Assembly (NCBI RefSeq): GCF_000426305.1
Contig: NZ_KE384518.1
Span: 150,755-214,754, forward strand
Length of the DNA: 64,000 nucleotides
Source: Anaerovorax odorimutans DSM 5092
GTDB taxonomy: Bacteria; Bacillota; Clostridia; Peptostreptococcales; Anaerovoracaceae
Reading direction: 5' to 3'
Positions 51,438-60,760 of the stretch are shown in pieces. The notes beneath the pieces are model-generated. The model saw only the letters and a program-made list of their open reading frames with translations, made no database searches and was not told the DNA's origin. Numbering within the stretch: the first letter of the stretch is position 1; each line of letters opens with the position of its first letter. A program made the position numbers and the translations under genes.

Positions 51438-52931
51438 TTATTTTAACTTGCTAACTTTTCCTTCTTTAATAAGCTTTATAGCTTCTTCAAGCTGCAAGTC
51501 TTTATCGTCTGTTATGCCATTAATATAACTTAAAGTTTTAACTTCTATCTTTTTCATTGTTGTATAATCCAATACTCCATATGGATTTAATCCCTCTTCA
51601 CTTTGAAATTTACGAACTGCGGAAACAGTCTTATCATCCATTACACCATTTACATCAACGTTATATCCTATTAACAAAAGTCTCTGCTGTGCACCATATA
51701 CATTTAACCCTGTATCCCCTTTCTTAGGCTTAACCTTTTCTATCATTGGGGCAAATTGGGAATATATTTCTTTTAAAGTATCTGTATCAACACCAATTGC
51801 ATTTTCTACAGTGTAATCGGGAGTTATACCTACATGATCTATAGTCTCTTTATTCGGTGTTAAAAAATAGTACATGGATAATTTCATTTTTGCTTCCTTC
51901 GATACAGAAACAACTTGCTGTGCAACACCTTTTCCAAAAGTTGTAGTTCCTACCAAAGTAGCTGCATCATTATCTTTTAAAGCTCCTGCTAAAATTTCTG
52001 ATGAGCTGGCACTTCCTCCGTTTATAAGAAGTACTGTGGGATAAAAATCTTTTGTATTTCCTGAAGCTGATATAGTTTCAACTGTTTCTCCCTGGTGAAC
52101 AAGATGCGTAATATATCCTTCTGGCATTAGCTGGTCTGCAATCTCTGCTGCTGTATTTATAAAGCCTCCGGGGTTATTTCTAATATCTATGATAAAAGAA
52201 ACTGCTCCTTTTTTAAGAAGATTTTCCTTAGCTTTACTGAATTCTAAATTTGCATCCATATCGAAGCTTGTTATTTGTATATATCCTATATTGTTATCAA
52301 GCATTTTATAATTTACAGCTGTAGTTTTTATCATTTGCCTTTTGAGAGCAAAGTTTGATGTTTGTCCCTCATAACTTACTGCTATATTTACTACAGTATT
52401 TTCCTGGCCCCTAAGTAAATCAACAACCTCTAAAAGATTCATCCCTGTAGTATCTTTACCGTCTACTTTTATTATAATGCTTCCTGCCATTATTCCTGCT
52501 TCCTCAGCAGGGCTTTCTGCCATAGTAGATACAATCTCACATTGTCCATCTGTTTCCTGAAGCACTACCCCTATACCGGAAAAAGTACCTGAGACGGCAT
52601 CTTCAAATTCACTGCTTTCAGCTTCTGTTTTATAGTAAACGCTATAAGGATCTCCAAGTGAATTTATCACTCCGTCAAAAGCTCCATTCACAAGCTGCTC
52701 TGTAGTAACAGCATCCTTATAATTTTTTTGAATATACCTTATTAAACTTTGTAAAGTATCCGTTTCTGATTCTAAATATTGCTGATCATCTTTTTCCGCA
52801 GCATAAACTACTGTTCCTTCAAAACCGAGCATTGGAAGAAAAGCTATAAAGGAAAACGATGTTATAACCATTGCAATAACTATTATAAGTGCTATTAATT
52901 TAGCCATTTTCTTAGTCTTATACGGATTCAT
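51438..52931 (-). CDS. C-terminal processing protease (S41, CtpA type) with PDZ and peptidoglycan-binding domains
   Basis: The 497-residue protein has one N-terminal membrane segment (LIALIIVIAMVITSFSFIAF), a PDZ domain near 95-180 (GTFSGIGVVLQETDGQCEIV, AGIMAGSIIIKVDGKDTTGM), and the S41 domain. The catalytic Ser is in LLINGGSASSSEILAGALK and the Lys in VGTTTFGKGVAQQVVS. A C-terminal peptidoglycan-binding unit (LNVYGAQQRLLLIGYNVDVN, TVSAVRKFQSEEGLNPYG) follows. It cleaves exported proteins at or in the wall. RBS GGGGGAT precedes ATG 52931. Together with ddl it lies in an envelope-maintenance stretch. Confidence 0.93.
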   Translation of the reverse strand: MNPYKTKKMAKLIALIIVIAMVITSFSFIAFLPMLGFEGTVVYAAEKDDQQYLESETDTLQSLIRYIQKNYKDAVTTEQLVNGAFDGVINSLGDPYSVYYKTEAESSEFEDAVSGTFSGIGVVLQETDGQCEIVSTMAESPAEEAGIMAGSIIIKVDGKDTTGMNLLEVVDLLRGQENTVVNIAVSYEGQTSNFALKRQMIKTTAVNYKMLDNNIGYIQITSFDMDANLEFSKAKENLLKKGAVSFIIDIRNNPGGFINTAAEIADQLMPEGYITHLVHQGETVETISASGNTKDFYPTVLLINGGSASSSEILAGALKDNDAATLVGTTTFGKGVAQQVVSVSKEAKMKLSMYYFLTPNKETIDHVGITPDYTVENAIGVDTDTLKEIYSQFAPMIEKVKPKKGDTGLNVYGAQQRLLLIGYNVDVNGVMDDKTVSAVRKFQSEEGLNPYGVLDYTTMKKIEVKTLSYINGITDDKDLQLEEAIKLIKEGKVSKLK

Positions 52932-52956
52932 TTTTTATCCCCCTTGTTTTTTATTT

Positions 52957-53385
52957 TTAAATTATAACAATATCCAGTTTACTTCGTCCCTCAGAAAGTC
53001 CACGTAAACTTATATGATAATCGATATTTAAAGATCCTGCCGCTTTGGATTTTTCAATATTATTTTCAATACTGTTTGTTAAAACCTCCATTTCAACAGA
53101 ACCATACGGAGTATCATAATACCCTTTAAAACGCTTGCCTTTTTCAAATTCGATCTCTGTATCTAATTTTATATTTGTACCAAAGCGTTTCATTTTAATT
53201 ATGTCCCCTGTAATTTTTAAGCTTGTAGTACAGCCTTCCATTCCGGAAAATTCACTCTCATCATATAATAAATAAATGGATTCACCTTTTTCATAATATT
53301 TTCCTTCTGTTATAAATTCAAGCTTATCCTCTTCAGAATCTCCCGACATTTGCTTACCTGTTATCTTTAGCATGATATCTTTCAT
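52957..53385 (-). CDS. DUF1934 family protein (YwiB-like)
   Basis: The 142-residue protein is a small beta-barrel (calycin-like) protein of the DUF1934 family: KLEFITEGKYYEKGESIYLL, YDESEFSGMEGCTTSLKITG, IELEFEKG-type strands (TEIEFEKGKRFKGYYDTPYG) and NIDYHISLRGLSEGRSKLDI. Function is not established. Its start overlaps the end of ddl by 32 bp; ATG 53373 is an alternative start, as neither has a strong ribosome-binding site. Confidence 0.82.
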   Translation of the reverse strand: MKDIMLKITGKQMSGDSEEDKLEFITEGKYYEKGESIYLLYDESEFSGMEGCTTSLKITGDIIKMKRFGTNIKLDTEIEFEKGKRFKGYYDTPYGSVEMEVLTNSIENNIEKSKAAGSLNIDYHISLRGLSEGRSKLDIVII

Positions 53386-54430
53386 ATCCTAACTCTACAA
53401 TCCTTTCAATAATATCCGGGCATGAAACTCCTGCCTCTTCCCATAATAATGGAAACATACTGAACTTTGTAAATCCCGGTATTGTATTAATTTCATTTAA
53501 ATATATCTTATTTGTTTCTTTTTCCAAGAAAAAGTCTACTCTTGAAAACCCTGCACAATCAATAAGCTTATATGCCTTTACTGCAATTTCTCTTATTTCA
53601 TCTGCGGTTTTTTGGGGAATATCAGCAGGAATACAGATTTTAGACTTTCCACCATCGAAATATTTTGCTTCATAGTCATAAAATTCCGCTGATGGCAAAA
53701 TCTCTCCTACTGCTGCAGCCTCTGCATAAAAATTACCTACAACTGCTGTTTCAAGTTCTCTGCAATTTATATACTCTTCTATAATAAGTCTTCTGTCATA
53801 TTTCATTGCTTCTTTTAAAGCGTGCTTTAATTCTTCATTGCTTTTTGCCTTTGTTATCCCCACACTTGAACCCATATTGGCAGGTTTTACAAATACAGGA
53901 TATGGTAGGTTTTCTTCAATTTTTTCTATTGTTTTTTGAAAATCATTATCCAATTCTTCTTTAAATACTGCAATATGTTTACATACCGGTATACCGGCTC
54001 TCATAAATATTTCCCGTGCAATAAGTTTATCCATTGCAATTGCCGAACCTGTTATTCCACACCCTCCATATGGTATATCTGCCATCTCAAGAAGACCTTG
54101 AACAGTTCCGTCTTCTCCGTATGGACCATGTAATATAGGCAGAGCAAAATCAATCAATTCTTTTATAGACTTGCCTCCTGCTCCTAGTATAGTTATGTTA
54201 TATTTATCAGGATTTTCTTTTAACGCCTTTTCTGCTTCTTCCTGCCAAGTACCATCTTCAACATGATCTGCATCTCCGTCGTATAATAACCATTTACCTT
54301 CTTTTGTTATGCCAATTTTTACTATTTGAAATTTATCCTTATTAATAGCTCTTATAACAGAAGCTGCTGACATCAATGAAATCGAATGTTCTCCGGAACG
54401 TCCTCCAAAGATTATTCCTATTTTTTTCAT
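53354..54430 (-). CDS. ddl: D-alanine--D-alanine ligase
   Basis: The 358-residue ATP-grasp enzyme joins two D-Ala for peptidoglycan. Visible: IGIIFGGRSGEHSISLMSAA (substrate-binding Glu), HGPYGEDGTVQGLLEMADIP, VFVKPANMGSSVGITKAKS, the omega-loop FYDYEAKYFDGGKS, and the metal-binding EINTIPGFTKFSMFP. The Tyr in YDYEAKY marks D-Ala-D-Ala rather than D-Ala-D-lactate specificity. ATG 54430 with RBS AGGAG. It lies 14 bp after hslO. Confidence 0.95.
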   Translation of the reverse strand: MKKIGIIFGGRSGEHSISLMSAASVIRAINKDKFQIVKIGITKEGKWLLYDGDADHVEDGTWQEEAEKALKENPDKYNITILGAGGKSIKELIDFALPILHGPYGEDGTVQGLLEMADIPYGGCGITGSAIAMDKLIAREIFMRAGIPVCKHIAVFKEELDNDFQKTIEKIEENLPYPVFVKPANMGSSVGITKAKSNEELKHALKEAMKYDRRLIIEEYINCRELETAVVGNFYAEAAAVGEILPSAEFYDYEAKYFDGGKSKICIPADIPQKTADEIREIAVKAYKLIDCAGFSRVDFFLEKETNKIYLNEINTIPGFTKFSMFPLLWEEAGVSCPDIIERIVELGYERYHAKDNR

Positions 54431-54444
54431 ATAAAAATCTCCTT

Positions 54445-55362
54445 TTATTGCCTACATTCATTTAACAAACGTGTTAAATGTTCTTTGTCAAAATGATATT
54501 TTTTTTCACAAAACTGGCAAACTAATTCTGCCTGCCCATCTTCCTCTATTATATCCTTTAAATCTTTTTGTCCAATGCTGATTATTACTTTTTCCAATCT
54601 TTCTAATGAGCAGTCGCAATTCCAGCCAAGCTCTCTGTATTCCAAAGGTTCTACTTGATATTCTACCGGTAATTTTATGAAAATATTTTCCAATAAAGCT
54701 AAAATCACTGCTTCGGGTGTTTTTCCTTTTGAATTGGCAGTAATATCTTCAAGCATACCACTTATTGGCGGCATTTTATCTAAAAGTTCTTCCAATGCAT
54801 CCACAGACTTTGGATCTGCTTCCGGCAACATTTGTATAATCATACCTCCTGCTGCAATCACGCTTCCATCCACATCAATCTTTTCTGAAAGGGCAACTGA
54901 TGATGACTGCTGCTCTGATATAAAGAAATATGCTGTTAAATCGTCTGCAACTTCACCGGTAACAAGGCCTATTTTTCCAATGTATGGCTCTTTTAATCCT
55001 AAATCCTTAATTACAGTTAATTCACCAATTCCCATAGCACCACCAACATCAAACTTACCATCTCTAAGAGGTAATTCTATTTTAGGATTGGAAATATACC
55101 CTTTAACACTGCCATCACCTTTAGCAGTTGCCAAAATCTCTCTTGCAGGTCCATCGCCTTTGAATTGTATCGTAAGCTTATCTTGTTCATTCTTAAGAAG
55201 TAATCCCATGAGCCCTGCACCTGTTAATACTCTGCCCATTGCAGCTGTGGCAAGAGGCGAGGTATCATGGATTTTTCTTGCATCTTCAACCATAGTTGTA
55301 GTAATCGCAAGATATACACGAAAAGATTTACTTTTATCTATTGCAATCAACGCCTTGTTCAT
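54445..55362 (-). CDS. hslO: Redox-regulated chaperone Hsp33
   Basis: The 305-residue protein has the N-terminal Hsp33 substrate domain (SPLATAAMGRVLTGAGLMGLL, FKGDGPAREILATAKGDGSV) and the C-terminal zinc switch with C-x-C (NCDCS) and C-x-x-C (CQFC) motifs. On oxidation the four Cys release zinc and the chaperone becomes active. AAGGAGA precedes ATG 55362. It heads the hslO-ddl-DUF1934 run. Confidence 0.95.
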   Translation of the reverse strand: MNKALIAIDKSKSFRVYLAITTTMVEDARKIHDTSPLATAAMGRVLTGAGLMGLLLKNEQDKLTIQFKGDGPAREILATAKGDGSVKGYISNPKIELPLRDGKFDVGGAMGIGELTVIKDLGLKEPYIGKIGLVTGEVADDLTAYFFISEQQSSSVALSEKIDVDGSVIAAGGMIIQMLPEADPKSVDALEELLDKMPPISGMLEDITANSKGKTPEAVILALLENIFIKLPVEYQVEPLEYRELGWNCDCSLERLEKVIISIGQKDLKDIIEEDGQAELVCQFCEKKYHFDKEHLTRLLNECRQ

Positions 55363-55475
55363 TATATAAGGTCTCCTTTAATTATATTCATTTTCTTTTA
55401 TTTTAACAATGTTAATATGTTAATATATTATATCATGTCTTTATATTCTGCAAGCCACTTATAACTATTAATTAT

Positions 55476-55522
55476 ATAAAAATCACTCTGCCCATTACTT
55501 CCTTTGGATTAGGCAAAGTGAT
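55476..55522 (-). terminator. Terminator after pgcA
   Basis: In the minus direction ATCACTTTGCC pairs with GGCAGAGTGAT (one mismatch) and is followed by TTTTTAT. Confidence 0.75.
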
Positions 55523-55532
55523 ATATATTTTT

Positions 55533-57305
55533 TTAATTCTTTTTTAATATAAACTCTGTCAATTCTTTTTTCATTTCATTAATGATATAAACAGATTCCT
55601 CATTTGTTTCTCCTTTTGATGATAGATAAACTTTCAATTTTGGTTCTGTTCCTGATGGACGTATTATGAAGCTACTTCCATCTTCTAATACGTATTCTAA
55701 AACATCAGCTTTGGGGAGATCTATAGGTTTTGTTCCTACAGCTAAGTCACAATGTCCGCTGCTACCTAAAATCCTGCGAACTGATGTTTGATAATCGGCT
55801 ATCTGCACAATTTTTTTGCCAATTAATTGTAGGCTGAGTTTTTCTTTGAATCGGTTCATAATATCCGACATCTCTTTCATACCTGCCGCACCTTCAAACA
55901 TAAATTCAATAAGATCATTTTTGTAATAGCCATACTGCTCATAAAGCTCTTTCAATCTATCTATTAATGTTTGGCCTTTTGATTTATAATACGCAGTCAT
56001 TTCACATATGAGCATGGACGCATTTACCGCATCTTTGTCTCTCACATATGATCCTGATAAGTAACCATAACTTTCTTCAAAACCAAAAATAAATCTGAAA
56101 TCTTCTTCTTTTGATTCTAAAATTCCAATTTGCTCGCCAATAAACTTAAATCCTGTAAGTACGTCAATCATTGAAACTTCATAGTGTCTTGCCACATCAT
56201 CTGCCATTTTACTTGATACTATTGTTTTCATTGCAATGGGATTTTCAGGCATTTTTTTATAATTTCCCTTTGCATCAATTCTTCTTTGACAAATAAAATC
56301 AAGTAATAAAATACCCACTTCATTTCCCGTAATAAGTCTCAACTCATCTTTTCCTTCATTGGTATGTCTTACTGCAATACCAACTCTGTCACAATCGGGA
56401 TCTGTAGCTAACAACAGGTCTGCATCTTTTCCTAATTTCTTGCACAAAGAAAGACCCAATTCCAAGGCTTCTTTCTTTTCAGGGTTAGGATAAGGACATG
56501 TAGGGAAATTTCCATTAGGTAATTCTTGCTCTTTTACTATGGAAACTTTTTGTACTCCAATCATATGTAATATTTTTCTTACCAGCAAATTTCCAGTTCC
56601 ATTTAAAGGAGTATATACTACTGAAAGATTTTCACAGCCTACAGGTCCAGTACTTTCTTTTTTTACTCTTTCCAAATATTTGTCTGTAACTTCATTGGGA
56701 ATCATTTCTAATTGTCCATCACCCATTTTAACATCATTAAATATATCAATTTTTTCTATTTCATTATATACCTCTGCTGCTGCCTTAAGGGTCATCTGGC
56801 ACCCTTCATTATTGTATACTTTATATCCATTATACTTTGCAGGATTATGACTTGCTGTTACCATAATACCTGCCACGCATTTATAATATCTTACTGCAAA
56901 TGAAAGCGCCGGTGTAGGCATTAATTGTGAATAAAGATATACTTTAATATTATTGCCCATAAGTACCTTTGCTGCTTCCATTGCAAACAAATGTGAGTTA
57001 ATTCTGCTGTCATATGCAATGGCAACAGAAGGGATATTATCTTTATTTTCTGAATCAGCCTTACTGTAATGTTTATTAATATAATTAGCTAGACCTTGTG
57101 TCGCTCGTCTTACGGTATATATATTCATTCTATTGGTTCCGGCTCCCAAAATTCCACGAAGGCCGCCGGTACCGAATTCTAAATCTTTATAAAAGTCCTC
57201 ATAAATTTCTTCATCGTTTTTTAATAATAAAAGTTCTGATCTCAAGTTATTATCTAAATCTTCATAATCTAACCATCTATTAAATTTTTCAATAGCTTTT
57301 TTCAT
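55533..57305 (-). CDS. pgcA: Phosphoglucomutase/phosphomannomutase (alpha-D-phosphohexomutase)
   Basis: The 590-residue enzyme interconverts glucose-6-phosphate and glucose-1-phosphate. Phosphoserine site GIMVTASHNPAKYNGYKVY, metal site LATDPDCDRVGIAV, sugar loop FIFGFEESYGYLSGSYV and phosphate loop IIRPSGTEPKLKVYLS are all intact. The length is that of the long Firmicutes PgcA type. I use ATG 57305 with AAGGGA 5 nt upstream; an in-frame ATG at 57320 has none. Glucose-1-phosphate feeds the sugar nucleotides needed for surface glycans. Confidence 0.95.
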   Translation of the reverse strand: MKKAIEKFNRWLDYEDLDNNLRSELLLLKNDEEIYEDFYKDLEFGTGGLRGILGAGTNRMNIYTVRRATQGLANYINKHYSKADSENKDNIPSVAIAYDSRINSHLFAMEAAKVLMGNNIKVYLYSQLMPTPALSFAVRYYKCVAGIMVTASHNPAKYNGYKVYNNEGCQMTLKAAAEVYNEIEKIDIFNDVKMGDGQLEMIPNEVTDKYLERVKKESTGPVGCENLSVVYTPLNGTGNLLVRKILHMIGVQKVSIVKEQELPNGNFPTCPYPNPEKKEALELGLSLCKKLGKDADLLLATDPDCDRVGIAVRHTNEGKDELRLITGNEVGILLLDFICQRRIDAKGNYKKMPENPIAMKTIVSSKMADDVARHYEVSMIDVLTGFKFIGEQIGILESKEEDFRFIFGFEESYGYLSGSYVRDKDAVNASMLICEMTAYYKSKGQTLIDRLKELYEQYGYYKNDLIEFMFEGAAGMKEMSDIMNRFKEKLSLQLIGKKIVQIADYQTSVRRILGSSGHCDLAVGTKPIDLPKADVLEYVLEDGSSFIIRPSGTEPKLKVYLSSKGETNEESVYIINEMKKELTEFILKKN

Positions 57306-57390
57306 AATCTTCCCTTTCATACGGAATAAAATCCAATATATATTCTAATTATTAATTCCGCTCTTATTGTACCATATATTTATTTTAAAG

Positions 57391-57423
57391 GAAAAAGAAA
57401 AGTGACCCCTTAAGGTCACTTTT
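57391..57423 (-). terminator. Terminator after spoIIR
   Basis: In the minus direction AAAAGTGACC-TTAAGG-GGTCACTTTT is followed by CTTTTTCC. It separates spoIIR from pgcA. Confidence 0.88.
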
Positions 57424-57448
57424 GTTCTCTAAGGTATTATAATTTAAT

Positions 57449-58120
57449 TTATTTTCTATCTAGTTCATCAATTAATTCTAATGATTTAAATTTTAATTTT
57501 AAAGTTACAGGCTTTCCATCATTTTTTAAGATCACATCATATTTCGCATCAATACAATCAGTATTAATTGCAGTTTCAGGGTTTGCTTCAGTTGGCTGTG
57601 ATACACCGATTAAGCATAATGGAGGGAATAGCACACACCACCAGTTTTGACCCTTGCCTTCTCCGATTATAAGATTTAAAGCTTCATAATTTCCGGCAGG
57701 AAAAGTTACATCTCCATATGTCTTTTCCGGAATCCAGCGTACTCCAAGTTCAGCCTTTACTGTATAATCATAGCCATTCTCTTTTACGATTTCTTCTGCT
57801 GCTGTTTCTATATCCTTTAAATTTTCTTTTATGTACTCCCTGGATTGTTCAATATTTAAATTGGCAATATCAGAATTTCCATCATGCCTTGCCATAGCTT
57901 CTACAGCTAAATCTTTGTTTACTTTAACCAATACGCCATCTCTGACTTTTAATTTTAATGCCTGATCTTCTTTAGTATCGCTATTTGCGATAACATGAAA
58001 ACGAATAAAATCTTCATTGCTCAATGAATTTTGTTTATTGTAAACATTCCAGCTGGTATATAAAAGTATTGTTATAATAACTAATGCAAATATTATAATT
58101 TGCTTTCTCCTAATCTCCAT
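57449..58120 (-). CDS. spoIIR: Stage II sporulation protein R
   Basis: The 223-residue protein has one N-terminal signal-anchor (IIIFALVIITILLYTSWNVY) and the SpoIIR domain (FIRFHVIANSDTKEDQALKL, VRDGVLVKVNKDL, GNYEALNLIIGEGKGQNWWC, VLFPPLCLIGV). It is made in the forespore and signals SpoIIGA to process pro-sigma E in the mother cell. ATG 58120 with GGGGAGG 6 nt upstream is preferred to an upstream GTG/TTG. Its presence shows a spore former. Confidence 0.93.
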   Translation of the reverse strand: MEIRRKQIIIFALVIITILLYTSWNVYNKQNSLSNEDFIRFHVIANSDTKEDQALKLKVRDGVLVKVNKDLAVEAMARHDGNSDIANLNIEQSREYIKENLKDIETAAEEIVKENGYDYTVKAELGVRWIPEKTYGDVTFPAGNYEALNLIIGEGKGQNWWCVLFPPLCLIGVSQPTEANPETAINTDCIDAKYDVILKNDGKPVTLKLKFKSLELIDELDRK

Positions 58121-58236
58121 AAAAATCCTCCCCACAGATTGTTTTGTTATTTTAAGTTTTACCAAGAAGAGGTTTTTTATACAAAAATAATTGAATTTTA
58201 TGCAATACTTTAAATTTAATAATTTTATAACCTTTA

Positions 58237-60621
58237 CTAATGACTCTTTGATACGATAAGTAGTTTTGTTCCCGGTTTAATTTCATTGGCATATTCTAAT
58301 TCATTTATTTTTTTAATTTCATCTATTGTAGTTCTATATTTTTTAGCGATTTTCCAAATATTATCTCCGTCTCTTGTTATATATAATATAATACTAGGTG
58401 CTGTATGGTCTCCCTCTGGCATTTCAATAAAGCTAACATTCTTAATAAGTTTATGCTTTTCTTCTTTTGACACGGTTGTGGTTAAAGCAATTCCTGCATT
58501 TACTTCTATCTGTCTATTATTGATTTTATCAAACCAAATATCTTTTAATGTAAGTTGATTGCTGCTTTGCATATCCGGTTTTGCTCCCGGTATATCGATA
58601 CTGCTTCTAAATGGTATTTCCTTTTTTAAATTAAATGCAGTTTTGTTCTCATCCTCTGCAATACAAATAAGATTAATAGTAGCTAATCCTTCAACAATAC
58701 TTTTGCCTTCATCTACTATTGAATTTGTTTCTTTAATATCTCCGGACATATATGCAATTCGATCCACCGCACCATTTTTTTCAGGAACATTGATTATCTC
58801 CCTTACGGATACTTCAGAAGCACCGCTGCCGCTCAGGGACATGAGACCTAATTCTTCAGTCTCATACTGTATATCTTTTACGTTATGATATACATCTGTA
58901 ACAATTTCCTTTTCTATATTTTGATAAAGCTCTACTGATGTATCAATTATGGATTCAAGATCAAAACTTGTTGCTTTTCCGTCCTCACTTTCTTTTTTAG
59001 CTAAACTAAAGCTATTTATATCAAAATCAACCTTGCTTCCCACTAAATTTTTACTTTCTGTATCTATATCATCTGATAGTTTTATAAATTGAGTAAATTC
59101 TGTCTTTCCTTGGAACAGAACAGGTTCAAGTGGAATTTCTGCACTTTCTTCGCTTGATTTTAAAGATTCTTTTTGTGATTTACCTAAATACATAACATTA
59201 CAATAAATAGATGCGTTAATTACTGCTTTTTCTTTTGATATCTGTTTATGATTTTCTACTACATTAATATCTGATTTTAAAATTGTATCAATTTCGGGCA
59301 TGGACTCTTTTAAAGCTAATTCTTCTTTGACTTCCATTGTCTGAGATTTTCTTAATGCCACGTCTGTAACACGAATTTTTTCTTTCAACATTTGAACTTC
59401 TTCGCCTTTTACGCCTTCGAAAAGATCTACGTCCAAATTACCGTATTCTTTTAACCCTAACGTAACTTCAGATTTTATTCTGACTTTACGTTCATTAATA
59501 ACTATATATTCAATACTGTCAATTTGTGGTGTTATCACAAGATTTGAGTATGGTGCGGCTCCTACATTACATTCGCTCTTAAACGGAAGCTTTGATTCAA
59601 TGCTTATAATCTGATCTCCATTATCACTTGTATCAGGAAGATATAGTGTCTCTACAACTAAATCACCTGTAACTTTTACAGAATCGGCTCCATTTTGGCT
59701 TACTGAAACTTCTTTTTCCGATAATTTAATTTTTCCATCTACTGCAAGTACTGTAGATAAATCAGGTTTAACATCCGGTACGAGTATATCTTCTTCTATG
59801 TATACCTTTGTTTTCGGCTTATCTTTAATATCTACAAGTTTTAACTTACTGCTTTCTAATGATCCAACCAATGGAATAATTTTTACCGGTGCTACCTTAC
59901 TTGGAGGCGCTGATACCGGAACAGCCTCTGGCTCTTCTTCTCTTGGAGGTGCTGATGCCGGAACTTCCTCTGGCTCTTCTTCTCTTGGAGGTGCTGATAC
60001 CGGAACTTCCTCTGGCTCTTCTTCTGAATTTGAAACTGTATCAGCTGTAGTTTCTTCCATAGATTCTGCATCTTTTGGATCTTCAGCTTTAATACTCTCC
60101 ACAGGTTCAGGTTTTATTGTCTCTTCTGCTTCTATTTCTTCTTTCGGCATTGCCGCCATTGTTTTTTCCTCTTGTATTTCTTCTATGGTTTCTACCTTAG
60201 CTGTTGCTTCTACATTATTTTTTTCTTCACGTTCTGCTATAACTTTTTCTGCTGTGTTAATTTCTTCTATAGGTTCCGGCTTTTCTTTTTCTTCTACTTT
60301 TATTTCCTCGTCTATTTTTATTTGTGATATTTTTTGCGGCATCAATTCTATTTCTTTAATTGGTTCTATTTTTTCATTTACAAGTTTCTCCATTGAAGGA
60401 GGAGAAACAGAGGCAATATTGTTACTTAAATTCGAGTCTAGATTTAAAGCTGGAATTTCATGTTCTTTTATAACCGACTCTGATGCACCTAAAATTCTAT
60501 CGTAAGCTGTTGGGTCAAACTGATCTGCTTCACTATTATCTATATCTGGTGCTTCCCGAGCGGGTTTTAATGCATAATCAGGAATATTTTCATACTCAAA
60601 TGGTTTTTTTTCGTATGTCAT
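58237..60621 (-). CDS. SipL-like SPOCS-domain protein with C-terminal LysM
   Basis: A 794-residue protein starting at ATG 60621 behind GAGGGGG. Residues 1-260 are a low-complexity Glu/Pro/Ile-rich region with three exact-length 14-residue repeats (EEPEEVPVSAPPRE). From 280 several SPOCS (DUF3794) domains follow (VYIEEDILVPDVKPDLSTVL, KVTGDLVVETLYLPD, and later KESMPEIDTILKSDINVVEN, NINVPEKNG-type units). The last 45 residues are LysM (YITRDGDNIWKIAKKYRTTI, then EYANEIKPGTKLLI). In C. difficile, SipL binds SpoIVA through LysM during spore coat formation and is about 520 residues. The long N-terminal extension is unusual. Confidence 0.85.
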   Translation of the reverse strand: MTYEKKPFEYENIPDYALKPAREAPDIDNSEADQFDPTAYDRILGASESVIKEHEIPALNLDSNLSNNIASVSPPSMEKLVNEKIEPIKEIELMPQKISQIKIDEEIKVEEKEKPEPIEEINTAEKVIAEREEKNNVEATAKVETIEEIQEEKTMAAMPKEEIEAEETIKPEPVESIKAEDPKDAESMEETTADTVSNSEEEPEEVPVSAPPREEEPEEVPASAPPREEEPEAVPVSAPPSKVAPVKIIPLVGSLESSKLKLVDIKDKPKTKVYIEEDILVPDVKPDLSTVLAVDGKIKLSEKEVSVSQNGADSVKVTGDLVVETLYLPDTSDNGDQIISIESKLPFKSECNVGAAPYSNLVITPQIDSIEYIVINERKVRIKSEVTLGLKEYGNLDVDLFEGVKGEEVQMLKEKIRVTDVALRKSQTMEVKEELALKESMPEIDTILKSDINVVENHKQISKEKAVINASIYCNVMYLGKSQKESLKSSEESAEIPLEPVLFQGKTEFTQFIKLSDDIDTESKNLVGSKVDFDINSFSLAKKESEDGKATSFDLESIIDTSVELYQNIEKEIVTDVYHNVKDIQYETEELGLMSLSGSGASEVSVREIINVPEKNGAVDRIAYMSGDIKETNSIVDEGKSIVEGLATINLICIAEDENKTAFNLKKEIPFRSSIDIPGAKPDMQSSNQLTLKDIWFDKINNRQIEVNAGIALTTTVSKEEKHKLIKNVSFIEMPEGDHTAPSIILYITRDGDNIWKIAKKYRTTIDEIKKINELEYANEIKPGTKLLIVSKSH
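59900..60025. repeat. Three tandem 42-bp coding repeats in the SipL-like gene
   Basis: Units at 59900-59941, 59942-59983 and 59984-60025 differ at a few positions only and encode 14 residues each (PEEVPVSAPPREEE type). In-frame length keeps the gene open whatever the copy number, so strains may differ. Confidence 0.9.
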
Positions 60622-60693
60622 GGTTATTTCCCCCTCTATTTTACCTAAAATCAATTGTTACAGTGTATTCATCAAAAAGGCTTGTTATTCCAT

Positions 60694-60730
60694 AAAAAAA
60701 TGAAACAGCAATATAACTTTGCTGTTTCAT
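60694..60730 (-). terminator. Terminator after the GntR gene
   Basis: In the minus direction TGAAACAGCAA pairs with TTGCTGTTTCA and is followed by TTTTTTTA. Confidence 0.88.
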
Positions 60731-60760
60731 TGTAATTTTCCCCTTTATAGGCATAAAATT

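Noticed and set aside
54677..55369. Plus-strand 230-codon frame opposite hslO
   Set aside because: It lies wholly opposite a well-identified Hsp33 gene with all motifs; the frame is a codon-bias shadow.
59798..60505. Plus-strand 235-codon Ser/Gly-rich frame opposite the SipL-like gene
   Set aside because: It is the antisense shadow of the Glu/Pro-rich repeat region and has no ribosome-binding site.
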